This document shows, piece after piece, positions 34,165 through 42,853 of a DNA stretch of 64,000 nucleotides (positions are counted from its first letter, which is position 1; each line of letters opens with the position of its first letter). The notes beneath the pieces are model-generated. The model worked only from the letters and a program-made list of their open reading frames with translations, was not told the DNA's origin and did no database searches. This DNA is from Victivallales bacterium (GTDB lineage: Bacteria; Verrucomicrobiota; Lentisphaeria; Oligosphaerales; Oligosphaeraceae): the NCBI GenBank assembly GCA_017535315.1, contig JAFXUD010000002.1, forward strand, positions 310,001 to 374,000, in the 5' to 3' direction. A program made the translations under genes and the position numbers.

Positions 34165-36855
34165 TTAGAAAAGAATGGGGGCAGCGCCAGCTACAGGCTT
34201 GCATTTGAGGATGCGCACGGGATGCTTTGTGGGAAGATAGTAGTATTTTTCCAGATTTGCACAAACGGCGTCGATGGCGTCATTTTGTGCGAGGATCATC
34301 ATGCAACCTCCAAGACCCGCACCTGCGAGCTGTGCCCCGACCACGCCAGGCGTGCGCCGCGCGATATCGACCATCAGGTCGATTTCAGGAATAGAACATG
34401 CGTATGCTCCCGTCTGCCACTCCAGTTGTGCGCGTGTGACCCGTTCCACGTCGCCGCTTTCTAGGTCGTCCAGGAGCGCCATGATGGTGCTGTTGCCCGT
34501 ATTGGGTGTGAATGGAATTGGTTTCCATTTCTCATCGTATGCTACAATTCTGTCGCCGTCATGGGAGTAGCGGAACATTTCGCCGATGGCATGGATGTCA
34601 TTGCGCTTGAAGGCATCGGCCAACTTGGCTGCACGTCTCATTTCTCCCAGACCGTAGAGAACGACACCGCGGATGGGGTACTTTCTGTCAGGCGAACTGT
34701 CATGTCCGCTGAATGTTCGTGACAAATCGATATCGGGAAGCATCTCCTCCACTTCGGTCCGAGTAGGATTTTCAGGGAGCATAAGCAGGATTTTGTAAAT
34801 GTCCCTTAGCGGAACATGCAGCGTGGAGGTGTTGAGATCCCGCAGGTGTTTCAGGAGTGGAGCATATTGGGGGCAGAACTTGCGAATGAGTTCAAGTCCT
34901 ATGCGGTAGCAAGCGACACGGTGGTTGTACTGGTCCTTTGCATTGGAGGATTTACGTGCCTTGATGCCCGAGTCACAAACGAGCATGGAATAGCCTTCTG
35001 GAAAAGGAACGACCTCCTCGATGTCGAAGTCGAAGAAGCGCACCTTGATGATGGAGCCGCAGGCACCCATCTTCACGGCAGCATGGTCGGCGCTGCCGCC
35101 ATGCGTGCCGACAAACCATTCTCCCTCGCCGCAGAGGGTGATGAATTGTTTTGGGAAGGTGGAGAGGCCATTGATGTGGATAGTTGCGTCCGTCGCGCAT
35201 ACTACCAGACTAGAAGAAGAGGAAAGTCCTGCTGCCTGTGGGATGTTGCCATGCACCAGCATGTCCATTCCGCATAGCATCGCTTCTGAAAACTGCTTCT
35301 GGATTCGCAGAATGGCGGCCTTGATGTAGTCCGTCCAGCCGATGCCGCCATGCTGTTTGATGAGAGTGGCGAGCTGGGGGCTGCTGATAAGGGTTTCCCA
35401 GTCGTCCCAGGGAAGTTCAGCGAGGAGTTCGCTGATTCGGAAGGAGGAGGCGGGATAATCCTGTCCATCGCAGTGGACCATGTTGACGGTGTCGTCATCG
35501 CGTGCGGCAACGAACATCATGGTTTCGAAGCTGATGGTCATCAGATTACTGTTGCCACCCTGATGGTCGATATGTCGTCCCATGGCGTTGAGTCGTCCAG
35601 GTGCGCGGACGAACATGAGGGGTGTGTCAGGCTTGAAGTGCTTTTCCGCTACGCTGGCCAGTTTCTGCATTTCACAGACCTGTCGTTGAATGATTTCTGG
35701 ATTGTCGCCATAGATGCCTTGCATGACGGCGTGTCCTTGTGTGCCTGGCGTAATTGCCTCCCTGAAAAGGGTTTTCCATTCGGCGAGAGGATGTAGGAGG
35801 CCTGGTTCGCATTTGCGAGCGTTTTTAGCGTTGCTTAAAATCTTTTCCACTTCCAGAAGTTCAGATGGGTTGTTGAAGCCGAGTATTTTGGTGCTGTCCT
35901 TGACCATGAATAGGGTTGTGGAGGGGACTTTCTGGTGCATGTTGGCACGGTAAACCGCATTCAAAAGGTCGGAGAGGTAGATTTCTTTTTGCGCATTGTC
36001 GCGGGTGAATGTTTTGAGGGCATTTCGCAGCATGCCGCATTTCAGGAGATAGACGGAGACGTTGCGGAGTGGGGATGCCTCCGCTTGGTCTGGTGAAACG
36101 GAGAGCTTGCCGTCAGGGGTCTCAAAAACAAAACTTGTGGGGGCCTGCTCGATTTGCTGTCTGACGGTTTCTGGAATGTTTTCTGGGCCATTGGCGAGGA
36201 GGTCCCAGAGCGTGTCGAAGGCCTTGCGGCCTTTGGTTTCATTGATGGAGGCCTCTGGAGGGAAGAATGTGTGGCAGAGAAGGTCAAAAAGCGGCTGGCG
36301 GCGCGTTTCACCGCCTTTGAGCGCTTGCTGGAGCTTCATGTATGCACGGTGCTGGCGTATGTCTGCCATTTCGACGATGGCCATTGGATTGCTCCGTTTG
36401 TCTAGCAAGATGCGTCCAGAAGAGCTGGGGGAGGTAGTATTCAGCGTAAGGAGGGAGAAAAGGGCCTTCTGGGAGTAGTATCCGTCGTAGAACTGTTCCA
36501 GGATGCCGCAGTCAATGAGGCGGTCGCCTGCGACGACAAGGATATCTTCGTCATCAGAGATGGAAGGCATCCCCTTCATGGCGCAATCGACGGCGCCAGC
36601 CGTGCCGTTTTGCTCTGGCTGATAGGCGAATATGGCGTTTGAGAACTCGGAGTTGACTGTTTTTACCACTTTTTCCGCCAGACTACCGCCGACCACCACG
36701 ATGAACTGGGGGATGCCAGTCGATGAGTAGGTGCGCAAGGCGCGGAGAATTGCGGGCACGCCATTCACCTCAAAGCAAACCTTTGGCGTAAGCTCCGATT
36801 TCATGCGGGTGCCTTTCCCCGCCGCAAGAATGACACAGTATTTTGGTGATGCCAT
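34165..36855 (-). CDS. Fused sugar nucleotidyltransferase and GHMP (galactokinase-type) kinase
   Basis: An 896-residue two-domain protein. Residues about 1-340 are a GlmU-like nucleotidyltransferase: CVILAAGKGTRMKSELTPKVCFEVNG, EQNGTAGAVDCA, DILVVAGDRLID, and YLSDLLNAVY as in GlmU pyrophosphorylase domains. Residues from about 410 are a galactokinase-type GHMP kinase: FVRAPGRLNAMGRHIDHQGG, the ATP-binding PQAAGLSSSSSLV (about residue 537), GGSADHAAVKMG (catalytic Asp) and AGAGLGGCMMI near the end. Carrying kinase and nucleotidyl transfer on one chain suggests direct sugar to NDP-sugar activation, as in fucose-salvage FKP but with a different kinase family. The sugar is unknown. It has no co-directional partner upstream. 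Confidence 0.85.
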   Translation of the reverse strand: MASPKYCVILAAGKGTRMKSELTPKVCFEVNGVPAILRALRTYSSTGIPQFIVVVGGSLAEKVVKTVNSEFSNAIFAYQPEQNGTAGAVDCAMKGMPSISDDEDILVVAGDRLIDCGILEQFYDGYYSQKALFSLLTLNTTSPSSSGRILLDKRSNPMAIVEMADIRQHRAYMKLQQALKGGETRRQPLFDLLCHTFFPPEASINETKGRKAFDTLWDLLANGPENIPETVRQQIEQAPTSFVFETPDGKLSVSPDQAEASPLRNVSVYLLKCGMLRNALKTFTRDNAQKEIYLSDLLNAVYRANMHQKVPSTTLFMVKDSTKILGFNNPSELLEVEKILSNAKNARKCEPGLLHPLAEWKTLFREAITPGTQGHAVMQGIYGDNPEIIQRQVCEMQKLASVAEKHFKPDTPLMFVRAPGRLNAMGRHIDHQGGNSNLMTISFETMMFVAARDDDTVNMVHCDGQDYPASSFRISELLAELPWDDWETLISSPQLATLIKQHGGIGWTDYIKAAILRIQKQFSEAMLCGMDMLVHGNIPQAAGLSSSSSLVVCATDATIHINGLSTFPKQFITLCGEGEWFVGTHGGSADHAAVKMGACGSIIKVRFFDFDIEEVVPFPEGYSMLVCDSGIKARKSSNAKDQYNHRVACYRIGLELIRKFCPQYAPLLKHLRDLNTSTLHVPLRDIYKILLMLPENPTRTEVEEMLPDIDLSRTFSGHDSSPDRKYPIRGVVLYGLGEMRRAAKLADAFKRNDIHAIGEMFRYSHDGDRIVAYDEKWKPIPFTPNTGNSTIMALLDDLESGDVERVTRAQLEWQTGAYACSIPEIDLMVDIARRTPGVVGAQLAGAGLGGCMMILAQNDAIDAVCANLEKYYYLPTKHPVRILKCKPVAGAAPILF

Positions 36856-37032
36856 TTTGTTCCTTGGGTTTGAACTGTTTCTATTGATTTCTACAATATA
36901 TCTTCTCTTTCATTTTTCAAATGAGTCTAAAGCATTTCACGGATAGCTCGCAGGGATTTTAAACTTTTTATAAGCGTATTCCCACGATGCCTATAAGAAA
37001 ATAAAAAGTTTTTTGAATGGCCTTAAGTTCAT

Positions 37033-37061
37033 TTGTTAATTTCAATAATTAGCATTATAAT
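37033..37061 (+). promoter_or_regulatory. Sigma-70-type promoter of the second pseudopilin-like gene
   Basis: TTGTTA (37033-37038), a 17-base spacer and TATAAT (37056-37061), 65 bases before the start codon. The rest of the 36856-37126 divergent gap is AT-rich with no other recognisable feature. Confidence 0.65.
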
Positions 37062-37126
37062 ATTGCATATAGAGAATAATAAAATATTATTTGTGGCAAA
37101 GATCCGAAAGAATGGAGGTTGCGTGT

Positions 37127-37843
37127 ATGAGGAATGAGAAGAGTGCGAAAGAGGCAAAGGGATTCACGTTGATTGAATTGATGGTGGTGATAATGCTCAT
37201 TGCGATTTTGAGTTCAATGCTTTTACCTGGGCTTATGAAGGGGCAGGCAAAGGCGCATCAAACCGTGTGCGCGGGAAATCTACGCCAGCTGGCGATTGCA
37301 TTTCAGATGTACGCCATTGATTTTAAGATGCGATTGCCTCCGTATGTAAGCAATAGCAAGTACCTCCATGGGGGAACCAATTGGAGTTATTATATTCTGC
37401 CGTACTATGATGACGCCAACCTGTTGGACTGTCCGACCAGTCCGCAAGGCGCGCCAGAGGCAACGCGGGAGGCGTTGCATCTCTATGATGGAAACTACGG
37501 CTGGAATTTTGACGGAACCCAGACAAACCGAGGCCCGATAACCTCATTTAGCAGGCCATCGCGGTGCTACCTGGTCTTTGACAGCGGGGACCAATGCGTC
37601 ATCTACGGCGCGAACAATTGGGAAAACCTGATGGAGGAACTGGATCTGGACTGGGAGAGTGGGGCGGAAGGTCCCAATCGCCACAACGGGCGCGTTAATA
37701 TGGCCTTTCTGGACGGCCATGTGGAATCCCTTGAACTCCATGATTTCATCGCCGCCCCTTGTCGGACCTTTACCATGCCGTGGAACATCGAGTGGGATAA
37801 TGGGATGCTTGAGGCGGGTAGCGTTCCATTTCCAGTCAGGTGA
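37127..37843 (+). CDS. Pseudopilin-like secreted protein (prepilin N-terminal motif)
   Basis: A 238-residue protein with a prepilin-type signal: a charged leader MRNEKSAKEAKG|FTLIELMVVIMLIAILSSMLLPGLMKGQAKAHQ, the peptidase site lying after KG. The C-terminal region (RHNGRVNMAFLDGHVESLELHDF) matches the H-x9-DG-type family, as does YGWNFDGTQT. The ATG at 37127 is chosen because GGAGG lies 8 bases upstream; an earlier ATG at 37112 overlaps that site. It has its own strong promoter and is followed 3 bp later by yraN, an unusual partner. The function is unknown; export and surface anchoring are expected from the family. Confidence 0.85.
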   Translation: MRNEKSAKEAKGFTLIELMVVIMLIAILSSMLLPGLMKGQAKAHQTVCAGNLRQLAIAFQMYAIDFKMRLPPYVSNSKYLHGGTNWSYYILPYYDDANLLDCPTSPQGAPEATREALHLYDGNYGWNFDGTQTNRGPITSFSRPSRCYLVFDSGDQCVIYGANNWENLMEELDLDWESGAEGPNRHNGRVNMAFLDGHVESLELHDFIAAPCRTFTMPWNIEWDNGMLEAGSVPFPVR

Positions 37844-37846
37844 GCC

Positions 37847-38281
37847 ATGTCATTCTTCTGGCAAAAAACACGGATGCAGCGTATTCAGGCGGCAAGGCGG
37901 AAGCTGGGACGTCTTGGGGAAGAGATTGCTGCATCGGTTCTGGAGGAACTGGGAATGGAGTGCCTCTGCAGAAATATCCGTTTTAGACGCGATGAGATAG
38001 ACCTGGTCTGCCGCGATGGCACGGTGCTTTGTTTCGTGGAGGTGAAAACCAGGGGGCGGCGTGGGTGGAGACGTCCTGCGGAGGCGGTCAATTCCGCCAA
38101 GCAACGCAATATCATCAGGGCTTCCCGTGGGTATTTGCGTGCAATTGGCAAGCCCAAAGTGGTATGCCGCTATGATATTGTGGAAGTGGTATTCGAGCAG
38201 GGGAGGCTAGTGGAGGTCCACCATCTGCCAGGGGCCTTCGCTCCGAAGGGGCATGCCCGTATAGGCACCATTGGGGGATAG
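37847..38281 (+). CDS. YraN/UPF0102 family endonuclease-like protein
   Basis: A 144-residue protein of the YraN family, a PD-(D/E)XK-type fold related to Holliday-junction resolvases. Visible motifs are RRKLGRLGEEIAASVLEELGMECLCRNIRFRRDEIDLVCRDG, carrying the catalytic Glu/Asp, and LCFVEVKTR, the E-x-K element, so the site looks intact. Its biochemical role is not established. The start codon follows the pseudopilin-like stop by 3 bp, implying co-translation. The end runs directly into a GC-rich repeat block. Confidence 0.9.
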   Translation: MSFFWQKTRMQRIQAARRKLGRLGEEIAASVLEELGMECLCRNIRFRRDEIDLVCRDGTVLCFVEVKTRGRRGWRRPAEAVNSAKQRNIIRASRGYLRAIGKPKVVCRYDIVEVVFEQGRLVEVHHLPGAFAPKGHARIGTIGG

Positions 38282-38285
38282 GACT

Positions 38286-38563
38286 GCCAAGGGACGGGGG
38301 GCTTTGCCCCCCGCGCCCCCTATGGTAGCATGCTTGGGGAACAGGCAAGTGGTGGGGGATAACCCTCGCTGCGGTATCACGCTTGGTGGGCAGGCCAGAG
38401 AGGGGGCCCGTGCTTTCCTTGCTACGGTAGCGAGCTTAGTGTGGGGCAGCCAAGGGACGGGGGGCCTATGCTCCCCGCGCCCCTATGGTAGCATGCTTGG
38501 TGTGCTTACAGGGAAGGGGGACTCGCCCCATGTCCCCCATTCCGCGCTTTACGCGTCGCAGGG
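38286..38563. repeat. Degenerate GC-rich tandem repeat block after yraN
   Basis: A block of about five related units of 50-60 bp lies between convergent genes. A unit of 53 bp (38286-38338) beginning GCCAAGGGACGGGGGGC and containing TATGGTAGCATGCTTGG recurs at 38449-38500, 163 bp away; between them are degenerate versions (CTGCGGTATCACGCTTGGTG, GCTACGGTAGCGAGCTTAGT). Each full unit carries a GGGGGGC/GCCCCCC-type hairpin. There is no coding signal. Confidence 0.7.
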
Positions 38564-40219
38564 TTATTTTGCGGGAGCGTTGTGGTATGGAAGCGCGACT
38601 ATCTCGTGACAAGTCCCATCGTTGTCATAGCGAATATGCTCGATGAGGTCGCCTGTATCGTTCCATGCACGGACAGTGAAGCCAGTTGGGTCGGCGTCAA
38701 TGCGGAAACAGCTGGCCTGATAGGCGCGTCTTCCTGGTCCCGCGACGGTAAGGACAGGATAGGTGTAGGTTCGTCCATCCTTCATGGGTGGATCTGGTTG
38801 CTCCAGGGAGGCTATCTTGGTGGTTTTGGGAATGGTGCGCATATAGGCGTGGACGTGCCCTGTCAGCCACATGTTAATGGAGAACAGGGGATTGTCTCCC
38901 TCGAAGACGGAATCTGTGAGGCGTTGCATGAAGAGCGGGATGGAACCGTATGAGGCATGATGGGAGAAAGGTGCTCCGTGGCAGACGACAATTCGACGGG
39001 CGGCGTTGGCCCATCTGGGGTCTTTTAGCGCCTGGTTGAACCAGTCGGTTTCCTGCTGGTAGAAGAGGTCGTCCAGATTCCACTGGCAATAGGTGTGGCC
39101 AGGGGTATGGGCTACTTTGTCCTCCCAGGAATCGATCATGAGGAAGGCAGTGTCGCCGAGGCGAAGAAGGTCGTAAGTGGTGCCGATGCTGGATGCAAAA
39201 TAGTCGAGGAACTGGTCGCCGAAATTGCCTCGCAGTTCATGGTTCCCGCGAAGGTAGAGGATGGGCCTGGAGGCAGCTCCGTTTTCGCAGAGGTGCGCGA
39301 AGGGGCCGCGTATGACGTCCTCTGGCAGGAAGGCACTGTTGACGTCGCCGCCAAGGATAAAGAAGTCGCAGGATGCTGCATCGGCGGCCTGGAGCATTCT
39401 GCCAAGGATTTCATATTGTTTGTCAAGCGGGAACTGAAGATCAGCCGTGAAGAAGAAAGAATAGTTTTGCCGAGTGGCGTCGGGCACGGTAAATGTAAAG
39501 ACGGGCGAGATAGAGACGGTGAGGAAGCTGTCTGGGTGAACGGCCAGCACCTGGTATTCATAGTCTGCACCAGGCGTGAGTTTGGCGATGGGGATGGCGT
39601 GGTATTTGCGGCGCAGGCATTGACCTTGGCGGTGGTGCCAGGCTGTCTGCCATTCATCTGTTCCCTTCATACGGTATTTTACGGCGCAGCCCAGTTCTGT
39701 TTTGCAGAGGAAAGCGATGGTCATCGTTCCAACATTTGGGTTTGTGAGCCAGGGGCCGTAGGCCAGTTCAGGTTCTGGAGGCGGGATGACTGGGCAGTGG
39801 TAGCATGCGAAATACCATGATTTCTGCCCCCGTCTGACGCGAATGGCGAGGAGGTGCTCACCAGCAGTGGCGAAGAATATGATTCGGTGGTTGCTGGGGA
39901 AGATGTAGTCTGTTCCATTGCCTGTTTCGTAGGTGGATTTGAGGAGGTGTCCATCGCAGTAGGCCTCGAAGCACCAGTCGCAGCCCATTCCCAACATGGC
40001 ATTGGTATCTTTGGAAAGGGAGATGGTGGCGTAAAGCACACCCTCGGACTGATTCGGCATGGGGGGATTCTTGCAGAGGGTGTCCAGGTTGATACAGGCG
40101 TCCAGGTGGAATGAGCGTCCATCGCGTCGTTGAAGCTGCCATCCAGGAGCAGGTGTTCCTTCGCAGAAGCACCAATCGGAGCCTCTGATACTGGTGAGAG
40201 GGAGGTTGTCGGTAGTCAT
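38564..40219 (-). CDS. Calcineurin-like metallophosphoesterase
   Basis: A 551-residue protein. Residues about 1-240 are beta-rich, with a segment like the N-terminal domain of purple acid phosphatases (VKYRMKGTDEWQ, LTPGADYEYQVLAV). The phosphoesterase domain follows: FFTADLQFP, FILGGDVN, LYLRGNHELRG, VVCHGAPFSHH and WLTGHVHAYMR. The motif blocks are complete except that the first, usually D-x-H, reads D-L-Q, which may alter metal binding. No obvious signal peptide is seen. It ends the minus-strand envelope gene group. The substrate is unknown. Confidence 0.85.
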   Translation of the reverse strand: MTTDNLPLTSIRGSDWCFCEGTPAPGWQLQRRDGRSFHLDACINLDTLCKNPPMPNQSEGVLYATISLSKDTNAMLGMGCDWCFEAYCDGHLLKSTYETGNGTDYIFPSNHRIIFFATAGEHLLAIRVRRGQKSWYFACYHCPVIPPPEPELAYGPWLTNPNVGTMTIAFLCKTELGCAVKYRMKGTDEWQTAWHHRQGQCLRRKYHAIPIAKLTPGADYEYQVLAVHPDSFLTVSISPVFTFTVPDATRQNYSFFFTADLQFPLDKQYEILGRMLQAADAASCDFFILGGDVNSAFLPEDVIRGPFAHLCENGAASRPILYLRGNHELRGNFGDQFLDYFASSIGTTYDLLRLGDTAFLMIDSWEDKVAHTPGHTYCQWNLDDLFYQQETDWFNQALKDPRWANAARRIVVCHGAPFSHHASYGSIPLFMQRLTDSVFEGDNPLFSINMWLTGHVHAYMRTIPKTTKIASLEQPDPPMKDGRTYTYPVLTVAGPGRRAYQASCFRIDADPTGFTVRAWNDTGDLIEHIRYDNDGTCHEIVALPYHNAPAK

Positions 40220-40229
40220 GTTTTTAGGG

Positions 40230-40272
40230 AGGTGATTTCAAAACTAGCCTAAAATTGCTGGTGAAATTACCT
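40230..40272. repeat. Imperfect inverted repeat of the AGGTRATTTCA family
   Basis: AGGTGATTTCAAAACTAGC at the left faces GCTGGTGAAATTACCT at the right, a small loop between them. It fills the gap between the secreted-protein gene and the metallophosphoesterase start. The left arm is the same sequence as the arms at 52219. Confidence 0.6.
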
Positions 40273-41102
40273 TATTGGAATTCCTTGATGGATTTGCGTC
40301 GTTTGTTTATTTCGTTTATCTCCTCCTTGGTGGAGCGTCGGAGGATGATGTTATCAAACCTGTATTTGCCAGACGGCCAAAAGGCGTATGGTTTGATGAG
40401 GAGGCGCTGGGGGCGGAAACGTGCCATGTCTTTGGCTGGTAGCTTGAAGCCCATGGCAAAGTGCTCCCATTTGTTTGGGACGGAAAGGCGGCACGCCAGG
40501 GTATGCCTGTAAACCATCAGGTAATCGCCTGCCTGGGAGGGGCGGTAGAGGTTGTCAGGCCCGAACATTTCAGAGTAGGCTGGGCCACCCTTGTGGTAGG
40601 TATGGAACCAAGAGGAATCCTTGCCAGCTTTTTCCTCCGTGACGATATTGAAGCCTCGGATGAGGACCATCGGGTAGAATAGTTCGCTGGATTTGGTGGA
40701 GGCCATGACGTCGCACTCGATGACGAAGTAGCTGTCTTCGGGTGTCAAGTCTATGGGAAGGGCGTATGCCCAGACACCTTCATGTGCGCCGACCGTGTCG
40801 TATTGTCCGCCTTTGGATGGACCTTTGTAGGCTGATTCATCGACTTTCCAAGTTTTTTTGTCTTTTTGTAGGACAGTTGTATCGAAGAGAAGGCAGCGGC
40901 CTGGGGTCCCGTCTGTGTCCCAGATGGCGGTCAAACCATCGATGCCTGACCAGCCGTTTGGTTCCCTGCCTTTTCCTTTTTCAATATTGCCGTTGACGAT
41001 GAGGTTGCCAGAAGAGGATGACTCGTTTTTTTTCGTGGATTTCTTCTGCTGTGCGAAAACGAGGCAGGTTAAAAGCAGAAGGAAAATGAGAGGTCTTGTC
41101 AT
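40272..41102 (-). CDS. Secreted beta-rich protein, carbohydrate-binding-like
   Basis: A 276-residue exported protein with the signal peptide MTRPLIFLLLLTCLVFAQQ. After a Lys/Ser-rich linker it starts LIVNGNIEKGKGREPNGWSG, a pattern common at the start of jelly-roll carbohydrate-binding modules, and ends with YRFDNIILRRSTKEE. The middle (YFVIECDVMASTKSSELFYPMVLIRGF) looks beta-rich. No catalytic motif is visible. It lies 21 bp after the MurJ-like gene on the same strand and precedes the metallophosphoesterase. The family call is inference from fold-like patterns. Confidence 0.6.
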   Translation of the reverse strand: MTRPLIFLLLLTCLVFAQQKKSTKKNESSSSGNLIVNGNIEKGKGREPNGWSGIDGLTAIWDTDGTPGRCLLFDTTVLQKDKKTWKVDESAYKGPSKGGQYDTVGAHEGVWAYALPIDLTPEDSYFVIECDVMASTKSSELFYPMVLIRGFNIVTEEKAGKDSSWFHTYHKGGPAYSEMFGPDNLYRPSQAGDYLMVYRHTLACRLSVPNKWEHFAMGFKLPAKDMARFRPQRLLIKPYAFWPSGKYRFDNIILRRSTKEEINEINKRRKSIKEFQ

Positions 41103-41123
41103 ATTGCCTATTTGCAGAGTCGA

Positions 41124-42803
41124 TTATTTATGCTTCACCTTGGCGATGGTCCATTCAAGCATCTGGCGCGGTTCTTTCAACTGGAGCAGGAAGGAGGCGG
41201 CGAAGAAGGTCACCAAGCCCGCAGCACCAGAGACGACGATGCGCAGGGCGATGCGGAGCCTGGAGAGGTCGGGTTTGAAATTAGACGGGGTATCTGGAGT
41301 GATGGAGTCAAGAGCCTTGGCGATTCCATCAGGCAGGATTTTGGCCCAGGCACAGGAGACCCCATACGTGATTGCCCCGACGATTAGCGCGAGGATAAAT
41401 AGTTTGAACAAAAAGACAGTTGTCTCCTTGATTGGGAACATGGGGATGTTGCGGCGCATATAGAGGGCAAGAATAAAGCTTTTGATAAAGCGTGATAGGA
41501 CAAAACCCAATGCAACGACCATGATGGCCTGCTTGGGCTGGACCTGAAGGATGATGATGAAGATATAGCTCAGTAGCACGCTGATCATGGATGTGGAAAT
41601 GCCGATGACGGTGACGGCGATTGTCCGCTGATCGGCGAAGGAGCCCTGCATGAGTACGCATTCAATGGCGGCTGCGGGCAGGACAAGGCAGTAGCAGGCA
41701 GTGGATATGCCTGCCCATGAGGCGATTTCGATACCTGTTTTGCCCCCCATGAAAAACATGATGGAGATGGGCATGGCCAGAACCGAGAGGATAATGGCGC
41801 CTGGGACAAAGACGGAGAGGAGCAAACGGCAGGAAGAACCGAGTATTTCGCCGAGTTTCTCACGGTCCTGCTTGCTGACCAGTTCGCACAGGAAGGGAAA
41901 GAGGGCGATTTGCAAGGCGTAGGGAACCAGCCACTGGATTGATGAGAAGAGCTTGCGACCAAGGTCATTTGCCATAAGCACACCCTTCTGCTCAATGTGG
42001 GTCAAGATATAGATGTTGTTGAAATTGTCGCGTACTTTGGCGAAGATGATTCCCAGGAGAAGCGGAATCATGAGGATGAGCATGCTTTTGAAAGCAGGGT
42101 TTTTCCAGTTGAAAGCAGGACGGAGGTATTTCAGCTTGGAAAGCATTCCAGCAAGGTGTGTGGCAACTTTGGCGACGCTTCCTACGACAATGCTGAAAAG
42201 CAGGACGTGGTAGTCAAGACCGAAGATACCAAAGCCGATGAGTAGCCCGATGATGATGCAAATTTTGGTAGATGCGTCGCCGAAGGCAGCAAGGAAAAAT
42301 TTCTTGTAGCCATTCAAAAGAACATAAGTGGTGCTTCCAATTGAAAGGAAGAAGAGGGAGGGGGCCATGAACTGGAGGCTCACGCGCAAGAGTTTGTATT
42401 CATCAGGGTTGTTTTCGAGCGTCCAGGTTGTGAAAAGTCTGATATAGAACTCGGGAAAGCATGTGATAGTGGCACAGACAAGCAGGAGAAGCAGGGATTG
42501 GAAAGAGAGGGTGATGTTGGTGTATTCCCAGGCTGCCTTTTCATCCTTCTGCTCCTTTTCTTTCATGAAGATGGTGAGGAAGGTGGGGCCAATAACCTCT
42601 TCCCCAATGAGGAAGAGGCTGTTGATGACACCTGTGAAAGCAACAACCATGATGGGTTCGTAGATGGAAGAATCCAGATACTGCGTTGCGACTTTTGCCT
42701 GAATCAAGCCCGCGAATTTCAGGCAAATATGCGCAAGACCCACCAAGGCGCTTGCCTTAAGGATGCGGTCAGCCAGACTTTTCTTGCTTTGAGTTTCTTC
42801 CAC
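41124..42803 (-). CDS. MurJ/MviN-like lipid flippase
   Basis: A 559-residue polytopic membrane protein of the MviN/MurJ (MOP) family, which flips lipid-linked precursors (lipid II in MurJ) to the periplasm. Features include ASALVGLAHICLKFAGLIQAKVATQYLDSS, KVRDNFNNIYI, AMPISIMFFMGG and ALQIALFPFLCEL, with a charged C-terminal stretch. It lies next to a membrane-anchored glycosyltransferase, so it may serve a surface glycan or peptidoglycan pathway; no O-antigen polymerase or ligase is visible. Assignment to MurJ rather than another MOP flippase is moderately supported. Confidence 0.75.
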   Translation of the reverse strand: MEETQSKKSLADRILKASALVGLAHICLKFAGLIQAKVATQYLDSSIYEPIMVVAFTGVINSLFLIGEEVIGPTFLTIFMKEKEQKDEKAAWEYTNITLSFQSLLLLLVCATITCFPEFYIRLFTTWTLENNPDEYKLLRVSLQFMAPSLFFLSIGSTTYVLLNGYKKFFLAAFGDASTKICIIIGLLIGFGIFGLDYHVLLFSIVVGSVAKVATHLAGMLSKLKYLRPAFNWKNPAFKSMLILMIPLLLGIIFAKVRDNFNNIYILTHIEQKGVLMANDLGRKLFSSIQWLVPYALQIALFPFLCELVSKQDREKLGEILGSSCRLLLSVFVPGAIILSVLAMPISIMFFMGGKTGIEIASWAGISTACYCLVLPAAAIECVLMQGSFADQRTIAVTVIGISTSMISVLLSYIFIIILQVQPKQAIMVVALGFVLSRFIKSFILALYMRRNIPMFPIKETTVFLFKLFILALIVGAITYGVSCAWAKILPDGIAKALDSITPDTPSNFKPDLSRLRIALRIVVSGAAGLVTFFAASFLLQLKEPRQMLEWTIAKVKHK

Positions 42804-42853
42804 TATGATAGTCCTTGTCTGATTGGAATGTCGTCAAATGATTTATTACCTGT

